Source: Marinoscillum sp. MHG1-6 (GTDB lineage Bacteria; Bacteroidota; Bacteroidia; Cytophagales; Cyclobacteriaceae). Taken from it: a DNA stretch of 64,000 bases. Where the stretch lies: positions 1-64,000 of the forward strand of contig NZ_JAMZMI010000006.1 in the NCBI RefSeq assembly GCF_024714475.1, given 5' to 3'. The translations under genes were made by a program, and so were the position numbers. Shown here one piece after another: positions 45,829-54,968 of the stretch; position 1 is the first letter of the stretch, and the number at the start of each line of letters is the position of its first letter. The notes beneath the pieces were generated by a model that saw only the letters and a list, made by a program, of their open reading frames with translations, did not search any database and was not told the DNA's origin.

Positions 45829-46680
45829 TCAATCAAGCCCGATATATTGATCATCCAGTCTTTTCAATATGATCTTCACCTCGTCGGATTTATGATAGTC
45901 ACCCAGTTTTTCGAAAGAAACCACAAGATTTCTGAACGCTCTTAAGACAATATCTAAAGGTGCGCATGGTTCATAGAAAAGCTCCTGAGGACTAATGCTC
46001 AGGTGATCCAAATAATTATCAATATCTGCCCGACTAAAAATGAGCCCCTTATTGAAACAATTGATGTAAAACTCATTGTATTCATCCTTATAAGTAAGAA
46101 TGAAGAGGTTTGGCAGATTTACACCATAAATGGGCAAGCCCAGTTTCTGTGCGATAAGCATATAAACTGCACAAAGTGATATAGGATTACCCTTCTTTGA
46201 TTCCAATACCGCATTGATCATGCTATTGGCAGGGGAATGAAAATTTTTGGTGTTAGCTCTGAATTTCAGTTTATCGAACAGGACAGAATTTAATATCCTT
46301 ACCTGGTCGTAAGGCGTCAAATCTTCTTGAAACTCACGCCAAACTTCAACATATAACTGATGTACGTCTTGCTTAAGCTCTTCAAGATCGATGTCGGGGT
46401 ATTGGTAAGTCGCTACCAGCCAAAGCCCTTCCAGCAAATCTTCTGCGCCATTGTCCTTCCATTCGATTAAGCGCTCTTGCACCAGTTCAAACTGCAGGGT
46501 ATGAATAAGGTCTTCAATGCGTCGCTGAATCAATGGATTGAAGTTACTTTCCCACTCCTGTTCCAAAAGAGGGATCACACCAGTACCCAATTCCATCAAT
46601 CTTTTTTCGACATGATTGACAATCTCCTCATCCTCATCTTCGAGCAATGTTACCAGTGCTTTTAATTCGCTCTCTTTCAA
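45829..46680 (-). CDS. SirB1-like transglutaminase-fold protein
   Basis: 283 aa. The N-terminal part is helical (an alpha-repeat-like region), followed by the SirB1/Transglut_core2 motif: F-H-S-P-A-N-S-M-I-N-A-V-L-E-S-K-K-G-N-P-I-S-L-C-A-V-Y, G-L-P-I-Y-G-V-N-L-P-N-L-F. The Cys in this region may be a remnant of the transglutaminase site. Function of the family is unclear. It lies 96 nt downstream of the MlaD gene on the same strand. Confidence 0.85.
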   Translation of the reverse strand: MKESELKALVTLLEDEDEEIVNHVEKRLMELGTGVIPLLEQEWESNFNPLIQRRIEDLIHTLQFELVQERLIEWKDNGAEDLLEGLWLVATYQYPDIDLEELKQDVHQLYVEVWREFQEDLTPYDQVRILNSVLFDKLKFRANTKNFHSPANSMINAVLESKKGNPISLCAVYMLIAQKLGLPIYGVNLPNLFILTYKDEYNEFYINCFNKGLIFSRADIDNYLDHLSISPQELFYEPCAPLDIVLRAFRNLVVSFEKLGDYHKSDEVKIILKRLDDQYIGLD

Positions 46681-46776
46681 AACGGCTTTTAAATAATCTG
46701 AAATTAAACTTCGGGGTTCCTCTTTTAATATAACAATAAACCCGAAAAATGTGCTAAGGATCAGGTGCTATTATTT

Positions 46777-47709
46777 CTACTCGTTACCTGATTTTAGCTT
46801 TTTGTGCTTACGACCAAGTGGCTTCATAAAATCCTTAGGATATTGATCAAAGTGGATAGCGAGTTTATCTAAATCGATCAGCAACTGATTGAGGTTGTTA
46901 TAAACAGAGTCATCTTTAATGAATTTACCCAGGGTTCCTTCACTATCCTTGAGATTCATTACGGTCTGATTGAGGTTATAAATAAGGGAATCCATTCCGG
47001 CAAGTGTCTGATTGATCTTCACATTACTTAAAGTATCAATCAAGCCTTCTGACTTGGATATGACCGGACCAAGCTGATCAATTTTGTCATTGAGACTATT
47101 AACTACTTCCGAAGTTGATGCTATGACCTTGGCGATGTTAGACTGGTTTTTATCTATCATGTAGTTGACCCCAACAATCATTTTTTGGAGCTCTCCGATA
47201 GTCTCATTGATCTTCTCTCCACTCCCCTTAAGACCAATCAAAATTTCATTAACCCTGGTAATCGTTGTATTTAGGTTATTGGCCACTGGTTGAGCGCTTT
47301 CCAAAATTTCTCCGAGACCTTTATCGATAACAGCATCAAGGGTATCTCCCGGTTCAGCTGGATTACTGAGGTTACCAACATTCAGAACAATACCTTTACT
47401 CCCTAGAAAGTCCGTATTTGACAAAGCAGCCTGAGCATCACTACCAAGGACTACAGATTCATCAATATCCAATTCGACAAGAATGAAATTATCCTTTTCC
47501 TGCAGTAAGCTTACTTCACTTACACGTCCTACCGTGAGGCCATTGATAATAACCGGGTTGGATTTATTTAAGCCCTCGACATTCTCATAAACAACATAAT
47601 ATTTATTGATCGGCGAGAAAAAGTCAGTACCCTTTAAAAAGTTGAAGCCCCAATAGAGCACACCACCTGCAAGAAGTGCTATTAGTCCTACTTTAAATTG
47701 TTTTGACAT
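46777..47709 (-). CDS. MlaD/MCE family lipid-transport protein
   Basis: 310 aa. One N-terminal transmembrane helix (about 6-24) is followed by an MCE domain (about 35-120, with N-P-V-I-I-N-G-L-T-V-G-R-V) and a long helical region that probably forms a tube. MCE proteins move phospholipid between inner and outer membrane with an MlaEF ABC transporter, which is not in this window. It starts 5 nt after the amidase stop; the pair is a common arrangement in Bacteroidota. Confidence 0.9.
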   Translation of the reverse strand: MSKQFKVGLIALLAGGVLYWGFNFLKGTDFFSPINKYYVVYENVEGLNKSNPVIINGLTVGRVSEVSLLQEKDNFILVELDIDESVVLGSDAQAALSNTDFLGSKGIVLNVGNLSNPAEPGDTLDAVIDKGLGEILESAQPVANNLNTTITRVNEILIGLKGSGEKINETIGELQKMIVGVNYMIDKNQSNIAKVIASTSEVVNSLNDKIDQLGPVISKSEGLIDTLSNVKINQTLAGMDSLIYNLNQTVMNLKDSEGTLGKFIKDDSVYNNLNQLLIDLDKLAIHFDQYPKDFMKPLGRKHKKLKSGNE

Positions 47710-47714
47710 GCGGA

Positions 47715-48497
47715 TTAATTCATGGATTCTATTTCCTGTTTGTAGTCCCTGAAAGCTCTGTAGATTCCTGAAGCGATATACACCTGATTCAGCTCATCGT
47801 TCAGCTCCTTTTCTTCCTTGGGATTACTAAGATAACCCACTTCTACTAAAACGCTAGGCATAGCGGAATTCCATAATACCCATAAGCTCGATTGTTTCAC
47901 CCCCCGGCTATTTCGACCAACTCTATTCTGGAATTGATCTTCAATCAAGGAGGCTAATCTTAAGCTTCTTTCCTGATAAGCAGATTGAGTGAGGTTAAAC
48001 AAAATATAAGATTCTGGTTTAGTAGGATCAAATCCATCATATCTGGTTTGATAATTCTCCTCCAAAAGAATAACTGAATTTTCTCTTTTCGCGACTTCAA
48101 AATTTCGGCTACTATTCTGAACCCCCATAACATAGGTCTCTGATCCATGAATTTTAGGGTTAGATATCCAGTTAGCGTGAATAGAAATAAAAAGATCCGC
48201 ACCTACTTTATTAGCTAGTTCCGGACGTGATTCAAGCGTTGGGAAGCTATCGTCCTTTCTGGTATAGACTACATCAACTTCAGGTAAATTTTCCTTGATG
48301 ATACGACCTAATTCCTTAGTTATTTTGAGCGCAATATCCTTTTCTTTAGAGATAGCGCCATGAGTACCGGGATCCCGTCCACCGTGACCAGCGTCTATAA
48401 CAACCTTTTTGACCCTAACGTTTTTGACTCCTATCGTATTAAAGGAAGCCAAAACTAAGATCACCGAAATTAGAAATGGTACAGCAATATTTCTCAC
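47715..48497 (-). CDS. N-acetylmuramoyl-L-alanine amidase
   Basis: 260 aa with an N-terminal signal sequence (about 1-22). The Amidase_3 zinc site is complete: His38 in IDAGHGG, Glu52, His107 in SIHANW, and a late catalytic Glu in V-L-V-E-V-G-Y-L-S-N. It cuts the bond between muramic acid and the stem peptide in periplasmic peptidoglycan, acting in cell separation or remodelling. It heads the operon with mlaD and is divergent from the LptD-like gene (81-bp gap). Confidence 0.94.
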   Translation of the reverse strand: MRNIAVPFLISVILVLASFNTIGVKNVRVKKVVIDAGHGGRDPGTHGAISKEKDIALKITKELGRIIKENLPEVDVVYTRKDDSFPTLESRPELANKVGADLFISIHANWISNPKIHGSETYVMGVQNSSRNFEVAKRENSVILLEENYQTRYDGFDPTKPESYILFNLTQSAYQERSLRLASLIEDQFQNRVGRNSRGVKQSSLWVLWNSAMPSVLVEVGYLSNPKEEKELNDELNQVYIASGIYRAFRDYKQEIESMN

Positions 48498-48578
48498 AGC
48501 ATTCAGGTTATATACTAAAATCCAATACTTTTACGCAAAATTGTAAATTTTTGACTTTAAATTAAAATCCGAGAGGGC

Positions 48579-51377
48579 TTGAGGAGTTTCGTTTTTGCTT
48601 GTTTTTTTACGATTTTTTCAATTAATCTTTGGGCGCAAACGGATGATCAACTCGTTCCGTCTCTCCCTGAAGACTCAATTATCGCCAATCCTTCAAATAA
48701 CTCACAAAAAGACTCAATTGTAAGTGTTTCTCCTCTAAAACAGGATTCAATTACCCGAACCCCTACTCCCAGACCTCAACAAAGGACACAAAGTGACATT
48801 GAGACCACAATCAACTACAGTGCCAAGGACTCAATTATATTCGATGTAGACAATCAAAAATTGTATTTATACGGGAAAGCGCACATCGATTATGACGATA
48901 TGTCCATTGATTCTGAAAACACCAGTATAGATTGGGAGGAGAAAACACTCAGCTCCAAATTTCTGGTCGACTCTACGGGATCAAAATATGGAAAGCCTGT
49001 TTTTACACAGAAAAGCAAAGTTTACGAAACCAATGACCTCACGTACAATTTCAAAACCAAAAGGGCCCTTATTAAGGGTGCAGTAACTGAAAGCGATGGT
49101 GCTTTTATGCACGGCGAGGATGTGAAAAAAGATGAAGATGATGATTTGTTTATCAAAGGTGGAAAATACACCACCTGTAGCCTGGCCGACCCCCATTTCT
49201 TTATAGAATCAGACAAAATCAAAGTAATCCCCGGAAGCAAGGTCGTAACAGGGCCATTCAACCTAAAATTCAGAGAAATACCGACTCCACTTTGGGGACC
49301 CTTTGGAATGTTCCCTCAACCAAAACACCAGGCCAGCGGTATATTGTTTCCTTCATATGGTGAAGAGCAACGTAGAGGGTTTTTCTTAAGAGATATGGGG
49401 TATTACTTTGCTTTCAACGATTATATCGACCTCAGACTTACAGGTGACATTTACTCTAAAGGTGCACATGCAATCAATGCCACCTCCAACTATAAGAAAA
49501 GGTACAGCTACGGAGGAACCTTCAACTTTTCTTACAACCGTAACATATCCGATGATGTAGAAAATCCAATCGAAAGTAAGGACTATTGGATCAGATGGAA
49601 CCACAGACCTGAAACACGTGGACTGTCAAGCTTCAGTGCTTCAGTTTCAGCAGGTACATCTACATATAACTCTAACAATAACATTGTCAGCCAAAACTAT
49701 GAGCGAAGTATCAATTCTCAGTTTTCTTCGAATGTGGGTTATACTCAACGATTTCGTAACCTGCCATTCAACTTTGCAATGAATGCTCGTCATAGTCAAA
49801 ACATCTCCACCAAGGTGGCGAGTTTGACTTTGCCGGATTTCACCATGAGTATGAACCGGATCTATCCATTGAAAAAGATCGTCAGCAACTCTAAATCTCC
49901 GTTGGCCAAGTTGAGTTTCAGCCATAATTTTGCCGCTAAAAATGAAATAACTAATAATATCTCGAGCTCTTCCATTGGGGGTATTAATGTGGTCAATGCT
50001 CAGCCACGAGATCCCGATGCTGAATTGCAAGATTTATTTGCCAACCTGGGCGATTTCCTTCCCTACGCCAAGTCGGGAGGTAGACATACTATCCCGGTCA
50101 GTACTTCTTTCAGTCTTCTGAAATATTTCACAGTCAGCCCTAGTTTCAATTACCAGGAGGTATGGTACCTCAAAGAGTTGGATTACACCTTTGTGCCAGA
50201 AGAAAATGGAGTAAGGGTAGATACCGTAGATGGTTTTAGCCGCGCAGGCAGTTGGAACACCGGTGCCTCTATGAATACCCGGCTCTATGGATTTGTTGCC
50301 TTTGGTGGAGATGGGAAAATTCAGGCTATCCGTCATGTTGCTACTCCAAGCGTTTCATTTAGCTACAGCCCTGATTTTGGATCAGAAAGGTATGGTGTGT
50401 GGGAAGATGTTCAAATAGATACCCTGGGCAATACCCGAAGACTCTCTAAGTATCAAAATTTTGCCTATGGCTCACCAAGTGGCTCTAAGAGCAAGACCAT
50501 GAGTTTCTCCCTAAGCAACAACCTTGAAATGAAAATCCGTGATGATAAGGACAGCACGCAAGACTACAGAAAAGTTAAGATTTTCGACAACCTGTCCATG
50601 AGCTCCGGTTATAACTTCGCTGCCGATTCCTTTAAGTTGAGCAATATCAACTGGAATGCAAGAACTTCCTTTTTTAAGGGTGCCATAAGCGTCAGCTTCG
50701 GAGGTGTCTTTGACCCATACGTCTATCAGCTTCTCAGTAAAACAACCGATGCCGGGGGGAATACACGAGTATCTCAACGACGCCTTGATCAATATGCATG
50801 GAATCACGGGGGTGGTATCGGCCAACTCTCCTCACTGAATACCTCAATTAGCTTACGACTGAAGCCTAAAAACACGAAAGGAAAATCTGACACCAGCGAG
50901 GACCCTTATAACAGAGCCGACACTTTTTCAGACACCAATGGGTTCATTGATGAAAAAAATGGACTGACCGATAATCCTTATGCTACAGATGAAGAACTCG
51001 ACTACATTATGCAAAACCCAGAGGAATACGTCGATTTCGATATGCCCTGGAGTTTGAATGTCCAATATTCAATCAATCGTAGGAAAACGGGGTTTGATGA
51101 AGCAAAACTTACCCAAAGCATGTCTTTTAGTGGATCTGTAAGTCTAACGCAAAAAACCCAGGTTTCTTTCCGGTCAGGTTATGACTTTGAAGCCAAAAAG
51201 ATGACCACCACCAACATCAATGTGAACAGGGACCTTCACTGTTGGTCTCTTACATTTAGCTACATCCCTTTCGGATATTATCAATCCTTCAGTTTGTCTA
51301 TTCGCCCAAGGTCCGCACTCCTTCAGCAACTTAAAATCGATAAGCGAAGAAGTTTCCAGGATTTATTTAACAGGTAA
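48579..51377 (+). CDS. LptD-like LPS-assembly outer-membrane protein
   Basis: 932 aa. It begins at a TTG (48579): an in-frame TAA lies at 48558-48560, and no ATG falls between, while a signal peptide (R-S-F-V-F-A-C-F-F-T-I-F) follows directly. An N-terminal OstA/LptA-like beta domain (about 80-220, with T-I-N-Y-S-A-K-D-S-I-I-F-D) is followed by a large barrel. This matches the putative LptD form of Bacteroidota, which inserts lipopolysaccharide in the outer membrane. LptA/C genes are not adjacent. Confidence 0.88.
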   Translation: MRSFVFACFFTIFSINLWAQTDDQLVPSLPEDSIIANPSNNSQKDSIVSVSPLKQDSITRTPTPRPQQRTQSDIETTINYSAKDSIIFDVDNQKLYLYGKAHIDYDDMSIDSENTSIDWEEKTLSSKFLVDSTGSKYGKPVFTQKSKVYETNDLTYNFKTKRALIKGAVTESDGAFMHGEDVKKDEDDDLFIKGGKYTTCSLADPHFFIESDKIKVIPGSKVVTGPFNLKFREIPTPLWGPFGMFPQPKHQASGILFPSYGEEQRRGFFLRDMGYYFAFNDYIDLRLTGDIYSKGAHAINATSNYKKRYSYGGTFNFSYNRNISDDVENPIESKDYWIRWNHRPETRGLSSFSASVSAGTSTYNSNNNIVSQNYERSINSQFSSNVGYTQRFRNLPFNFAMNARHSQNISTKVASLTLPDFTMSMNRIYPLKKIVSNSKSPLAKLSFSHNFAAKNEITNNISSSSIGGINVVNAQPRDPDAELQDLFANLGDFLPYAKSGGRHTIPVSTSFSLLKYFTVSPSFNYQEVWYLKELDYTFVPEENGVRVDTVDGFSRAGSWNTGASMNTRLYGFVAFGGDGKIQAIRHVATPSVSFSYSPDFGSERYGVWEDVQIDTLGNTRRLSKYQNFAYGSPSGSKSKTMSFSLSNNLEMKIRDDKDSTQDYRKVKIFDNLSMSSGYNFAADSFKLSNINWNARTSFFKGAISVSFGGVFDPYVYQLLSKTTDAGGNTRVSQRRLDQYAWNHGGGIGQLSSLNTSISLRLKPKNTKGKSDTSEDPYNRADTFSDTNGFIDEKNGLTDNPYATDEELDYIMQNPEEYVDFDMPWSLNVQYSINRRKTGFDEAKLTQSMSFSGSVSLTQKTQVSFRSGYDFEAKKMTTTNINVNRDLHCWSLTFSYIPFGYYQSFSLSIRPRSALLQQLKIDKRRSFQDLFNR

Positions 51378-51437
51378 TGTCTCCCGATGACACGTCAGGT
51401 TGAAAAAACATGGCGGTTATGTTTATAATTGCGGAAT

Positions 51438-51794
51438 ATGAAGCCGTTGAAATGTATCATTGTCGAAGATGAGCCTGAATTCATTGAAATCCTTCAATTT
51501 TTACTTTCAAAAATTGAAGGTATTGAAATAGTGGGTGCCTATGGCGATACCGTAAACGCGGCAATACAAATTGAAAAAAGGAAACCTGACTTCATCTTTC
51601 TTGATATTAACATTTCGGGCTTGGAAGGTCCTGAGTTTGTTGAAGTACTGGATCACAAGCCAAAGATCATCGTAATTTCAGCTCATACGGAGGGCTTTAT
51701 GAAACATTACCCTGAAGTCCCTTACGTGGACTTTGTACAAAAGCCACCTACACTCCAAAGACTCAAAGAGGCCATCGCTAAATGTCAATTCTGA
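51438..51794 (+). CDS. Single-domain response regulator
   Basis: 118 aa from the ATG at 51438 (a TTG at 51429 in the same frame is less likely). The receiver is complete: acidic pocket Glu10-Asp11, phospho-acceptor Asp56, Ser81 and Lys102. There is no output domain, so it acts by protein contact or as a phosphate relay. Similarity to the receiver of LytTR-type regulators is seen in the C-I-I-V-E-D-E-P-E-F opening. No histidine kinase is near. Confidence 0.9.
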   Translation: MKPLKCIIVEDEPEFIEILQFLLSKIEGIEIVGAYGDTVNAAIQIEKRKPDFIFLDINISGLEGPEFVEVLDHKPKIIVISAHTEGFMKHYPEVPYVDFVQKPPTLQRLKEAIAKCQF

Positions 51795-51850
51795 GTTTTT
51801 TCATTGAAGCAATCGAAGTAATTTCGCATATCAATTTCTGAATTTAACCC

Positions 51851-52561
51851 ATGGGAAGAGCATTCGAATATAGAAGAGCAGCGAAAGAGGCACGCTGGGA
51901 CAAAATGTCCAAATTATTTCCGAAACTGGCCAAAGCCATTACCGTAGCGGTGAAGGAGGGTGGCTCAGAGCCAGAAATGAACGCCAAGCTGCGTACGGCA
52001 ATTCAAAATGCCAAAGCGCAGAACATGCCAAAAGACAACATTGAGAATGCGATCAAAAGAGCTTCCGGAGGTGATGCTTCCGATTTTGTAGAAGTGATCT
52101 ATGAGGGTAAAGGGCCACATGGTGTATTAGTTTTTGTCGAATGTGCCACGGACAATACAACCAGAACGGTCGCCAATGTAAAGTCCTATTTCAATAAGGC
52201 AGGGGGTAGTATTGCCCCGAATGGCTCATTGGAGTTCATGTTTAGCAGAAAGGCTGTATTTGAATTTGAAAAGCCGGACGAGATGGACCTGGAGGAATTG
52301 GAATTAGAGCTGATTGATGCCGGACTGGAAGAAATCGAGGAAAACGAAAACATGGTTTATCTATATGCCGATTATACTAGTTTCGGAACTCTATCCAAGG
52401 CATTGGAGGAACATGAAATAGACATAAAAAAGGCTAACCTTCAAAGAATACCCACTTCTCCGGTAGAATTTACAGAGGAGCAAATGGAAGACATTGAAAA
52501 GATGTTGGATAAGATTGAGGACGACGACGACGTACAGCAGGTTTTTACCAACATCGCATAA
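51851..52561 (+). CDS. yebC: YebC/PmpR family regulatory protein
   Basis: 236 aa, standard length. The opening [19 protein letters not shown] and the [14 protein letters not shown] block are family hallmarks. YebC-type proteins bind DNA and have been linked to transcription control and, more recently, to easing ribosome stalling at proline stretches. It ends at a hairpin shared with the convergent sugar-binding gene. Confidence 0.95.
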   Translation: MGRAFEYRRAAKEARWDKMSKLFPKLAKAITVAVKEGGSEPEMNAKLRTAIQNAKAQNMPKDNIENAIKRASGGDASDFVEVIYEGKGPHGVLVFVECATDNTTRTVANVKSYFNKAGGSIAPNGSLEFMFSRKAVFEFEKPDEMDLEELELELIDAGLEEIEENENMVYLYADYTSFGTLSKALEEHEIDIKKANLQRIPTSPVEFTEEQMEDIEKMLDKIEDDDDVQQVFTNIA

Positions 52562-52562
52562 C

Positions 52563-52591
52563 AAAAAAAGGGCTCATTAAGCCCTTTTTTT
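52563..52591. terminator. Bidirectional terminator between yebC and the sugar-binding gene
   Basis: AGGGCT and AGCCCT arms flank a 5-nt loop, with A-run on the left and T-run on the right, forming a 12-bp symmetric stem that serves both strands. The right end overlaps the stop codon of the convergent minus-strand gene. Confidence 0.85.
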
Positions 52592-53636
52592 ATTCTTCTG
52601 ACACTACCATACTCGAGTCATAGACTTTAGATTCATCCAGGTATCCATCAGCAATTACCGTCATCCGAAGATTCTCCTTATTTACAGAAATCATAGAAGA
52701 CAATAAGATCGACGGAACCATCATTTTACCATTGCTAATGGTCAGATGTGAATCCGGGATAACTTCATTTTTAGCTAAAGCAAGTGACACATTCGCGGCA
52801 GTATGTGCCAGTGATTCAATGATTTTATAAACCGTCATGATCTGTGAACCTTCCAGTATTCTTCTGCAAGCATCTTCCTGAGCATCTTGTCCCGAGACAA
52901 TAACTTTTCCTGTCAGACCGTGTCTATCTAAGGCCTGAATCGCGCCAATAGACAAATTATCACTTGAAGCAAGTATAGCATCCGGCTTGGTTTCAGATTT
53001 CTTTAGAAACTCATTTACTTTTTGAAAAGCCAGCTCCGTGTTCCAATTATCAATATCCGTATCGTAGATAAGATTGATATCTCCCTTTGTAATAAGTGGT
53101 TGTAATATATTCATCTGACCCAGGCGCAGAAACTTAGAGTTCAAATCTGTAGGAGACCCTCCCAGTACCATGTAATTACCTTCCGGAATCACCCTTGTGA
53201 GGTATTCCGCCTGCATTTCTCCAACCCGAAAGTTGTCAAATGAAACATAAAAGTCCAGGTTGCAATTCGGAATCAACCTGTCATAAGCCACCACCTTAAC
53301 CCCTTTTGACCTGGCTTCTGTTACAAGTTCTGATAATGATTCTCCATCAATAGGCACCACAATCATCACATCAATTTTTTCGCTGATAAGGTATCTGATA
53401 TCATCCTTTTGTGTGGCCACATCATCCTTTGCCTCCCTGACATAAACTTTAGCTCCTTTGGATTCAAGGTTACTCATCAGGTAGTCCCTGTCCTTTGCCC
53501 ATCGACCATCAGCTGGTCCAAGGCTTATTCCTACTGTTGCCCTTTTCGATTGGTCTTTAGCTGGCCGGCTGTCACATGCCGTAAAAATCAGTGCAATAGC
53601 CATCACCAGGATGACAGATAGTGTTGGGGTTTTCAT
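52590..53636 (-). CDS. XylF-like periplasmic sugar-binding lipoprotein
   Basis: 348 aa with lipobox Cys21 (LIFTAC). Two-lobe periplasmic-binding-protein type I fold, with V-V-P-I-D-G-E-S-L-S, V-K-V-V-A-Y-D-R-L-I and G-Q-D-A-Q-E-D-A motifs resembling D-xylose binding protein XylF. It would bind a sugar in the periplasm for an ABC permease or a sensor. No ATPase, permease or sensor kinase lies nearby. Sugar identity is uncertain. Confidence 0.86.
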   Translation of the reverse strand: MKTPTLSVILVMAIALIFTACDSRPAKDQSKRATVGISLGPADGRWAKDRDYLMSNLESKGAKVYVREAKDDVATQKDDIRYLISEKIDVMIVVPIDGESLSELVTEARSKGVKVVAYDRLIPNCNLDFYVSFDNFRVGEMQAEYLTRVIPEGNYMVLGGSPTDLNSKFLRLGQMNILQPLITKGDINLIYDTDIDNWNTELAFQKVNEFLKKSETKPDAILASSDNLSIGAIQALDRHGLTGKVIVSGQDAQEDACRRILEGSQIMTVYKIIESLAHTAANVSLALAKNEVIPDSHLTISNGKMMVPSILLSSMISVNKENLRMTVIADGYLDESKVYDSSMVVSEE

Positions 53637-53749
53637 TGGCTTGGTCTAGTTTGTTGTTTATACCTATATAATTTAAGGAAAAAGACCTTCATATACAACC
53701 TACCATTTCAAGGCAAACAATGAGTAACTTTATATAGACGCTCAACACA

Positions 53750-54301
53750 ATGAAATCAATTTCAATCTTCATTGGCTTCATTACAACACTGGTTCTTAGC
53801 TCGTGCAACAAAGAGTCTGATGTCCTCTCGGTGCTTCATTATGAAGATCAGACCCTGATGTTTTCTCATTGTCTTATGGAGGATTGGGGAGCCCATACTG
53901 GCACTCATTATAATATGGACTTCACGATAATAGGTGAATCAGTCTATTTTGAGAAACAAACCGATTACGCAGGACGGCCCTACTTTGTTTTTAGTGATAG
54001 CGTGGACTTTTTTGTTCTTATTGAATTGTTCTCTCCGGGGACTGAGCAGTTCACCACCGGAACCTTTCGTAAAAAATCACGTGATGAATCATTCGAGGAG
54101 ATAGCCGAAGAATACATTTACCGACGTTTTTTATTTGGGACGGCCCAGGAAAATTTCTCAGCTATTGAGGGTAACGTGAAACTGGTTGCTTTCAAGAATG
54201 GCACCATAAGGATCACGTTTGACGTATTGTTAAATAATGATAACAGGGTCTCCGGCACCTATGAAGGAATTCCTGAATACGTTGAAGGGTACATTTTTTA
54301 A
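53750..54301 (+). CDS. Hypothetical lipoprotein
   Basis: 183 aa with lipobox Cys19 (LVLSSC). No family was recognised. Beta-rich pattern and an acidic patch near residues 120-130 are visible. Its stop codon is part of the palindrome that precedes the ECF sigma gene. Secretion as an anchored lipoprotein is the only supported inference. Confidence 0.7.
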   Translation: MKSISIFIGFITTLVLSSCNKESDVLSVLHYEDQTLMFSHCLMEDWGAHTGTHYNMDFTIIGESVYFEKQTDYAGRPYFVFSDSVDFFVLIELFSPGTEQFTTGTFRKKSRDESFEEIAEEYIYRRFLFGTAQENFSAIEGNVKLVAFKNGTIRITFDVLLNNDNRVSGTYEGIPEYVEGYIF

Positions 54302-54320
54302 CCAAAATAATTTTGGTTAA
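54298..54320 (+). promoter_or_regulatory. Perfect 23-nt palindrome upstream of the ECF sigma operon
   Basis: TTAACCAAAAT, a central A, and ATTTTGGTTAA form an exact 11-1-11 inverted repeat. Within it TAATTTTG (54308-54315) is an exact TAnnTTTG -7 match, 75 nt before the sigma gene start; a weak TTG lies 23 bp upstream. The arrangement suggests an operator over a promoter, or a terminator of the lipoprotein gene without a good T-run. Confidence 0.55.
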
Positions 54321-54389
54321 CTCAAAATTAATAATGATGCAACCTTTGTTGCAACACAAGCATCTTCCTTACGAACGCTATCGTCTCAA

Positions 54390-54968
54390 ATGCTTTTGAT
54401 ACAGAAAACAATCGCCGAAAACCAACTTCTGAAGGACTGCCTGAAAGGAAAACAACAGGCCCAAAAGGAGTTCTATGTGCGATTTGCGAGCAAGATGCTA
54501 GGCGCATGCGCCCGGTACATCCCTGATCGGATGGAAGCCGAGCACGTAATGGTAGGTGCCATGGTCAAGGCATTTGAAAAGTTGAAGCAATTTAAAGGGG
54601 AAGGTAGCCTGGAAGGATGGGTAAGACGAATTGTGATCAACGAATGTCTGATGTACATCAGAAAGAACAGAATGATGTCTCTGGAGGTGGATTATGTGAA
54701 TGACCCATCGTCAATTGATTTTGAACTGATAGAATCGTCCATGGCCACGGAGGACCTGTTAAGAATCATACAAGAACTTCCTGTGGGTTACAGAACGGTA
54801 TTCAACCTGTATGCAATTGAAGGTTACAATCATGCCGAAATCGCTGAGCTACTAGATGTCAATGAAAGTACATCTAAATCGCAACTTAGCAGAGCCAGGA
54901 AACTGCTTCAAACAAAGTTGATGGCCCTGCAGGAAGATGAAAGGATAATTAGGAAAGAAAATGGCTGA
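54390..54968 (+). CDS. ECF-type RNA polymerase sigma factor
   Basis: 192 aa. Region 2 (about 20-95, with the G-S-L-E-G-W-V-R-R-I-V-I-N-E block) and region 4 (about 130-180, with the Y-N-H-A-E-I-A-E-L-L-D-V-N-E-S-T-S-K-S-Q-L-S-R-A-R helix-turn-helix) are present; region 3 is absent, as in ECF factors. It directs transcription of a small regulon. It overlaps the next gene by 8 nt, which encodes a likely membrane partner. Confidence 0.92.
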   Translation: MLLIQKTIAENQLLKDCLKGKQQAQKEFYVRFASKMLGACARYIPDRMEAEHVMVGAMVKAFEKLKQFKGEGSLEGWVRRIVINECLMYIRKNRMMSLEVDYVNDPSSIDFELIESSMATEDLLRIIQELPVGYRTVFNLYAIEGYNHAEIAELLDVNESTSKSQLSRARKLLQTKLMALQEDERIIRKENG

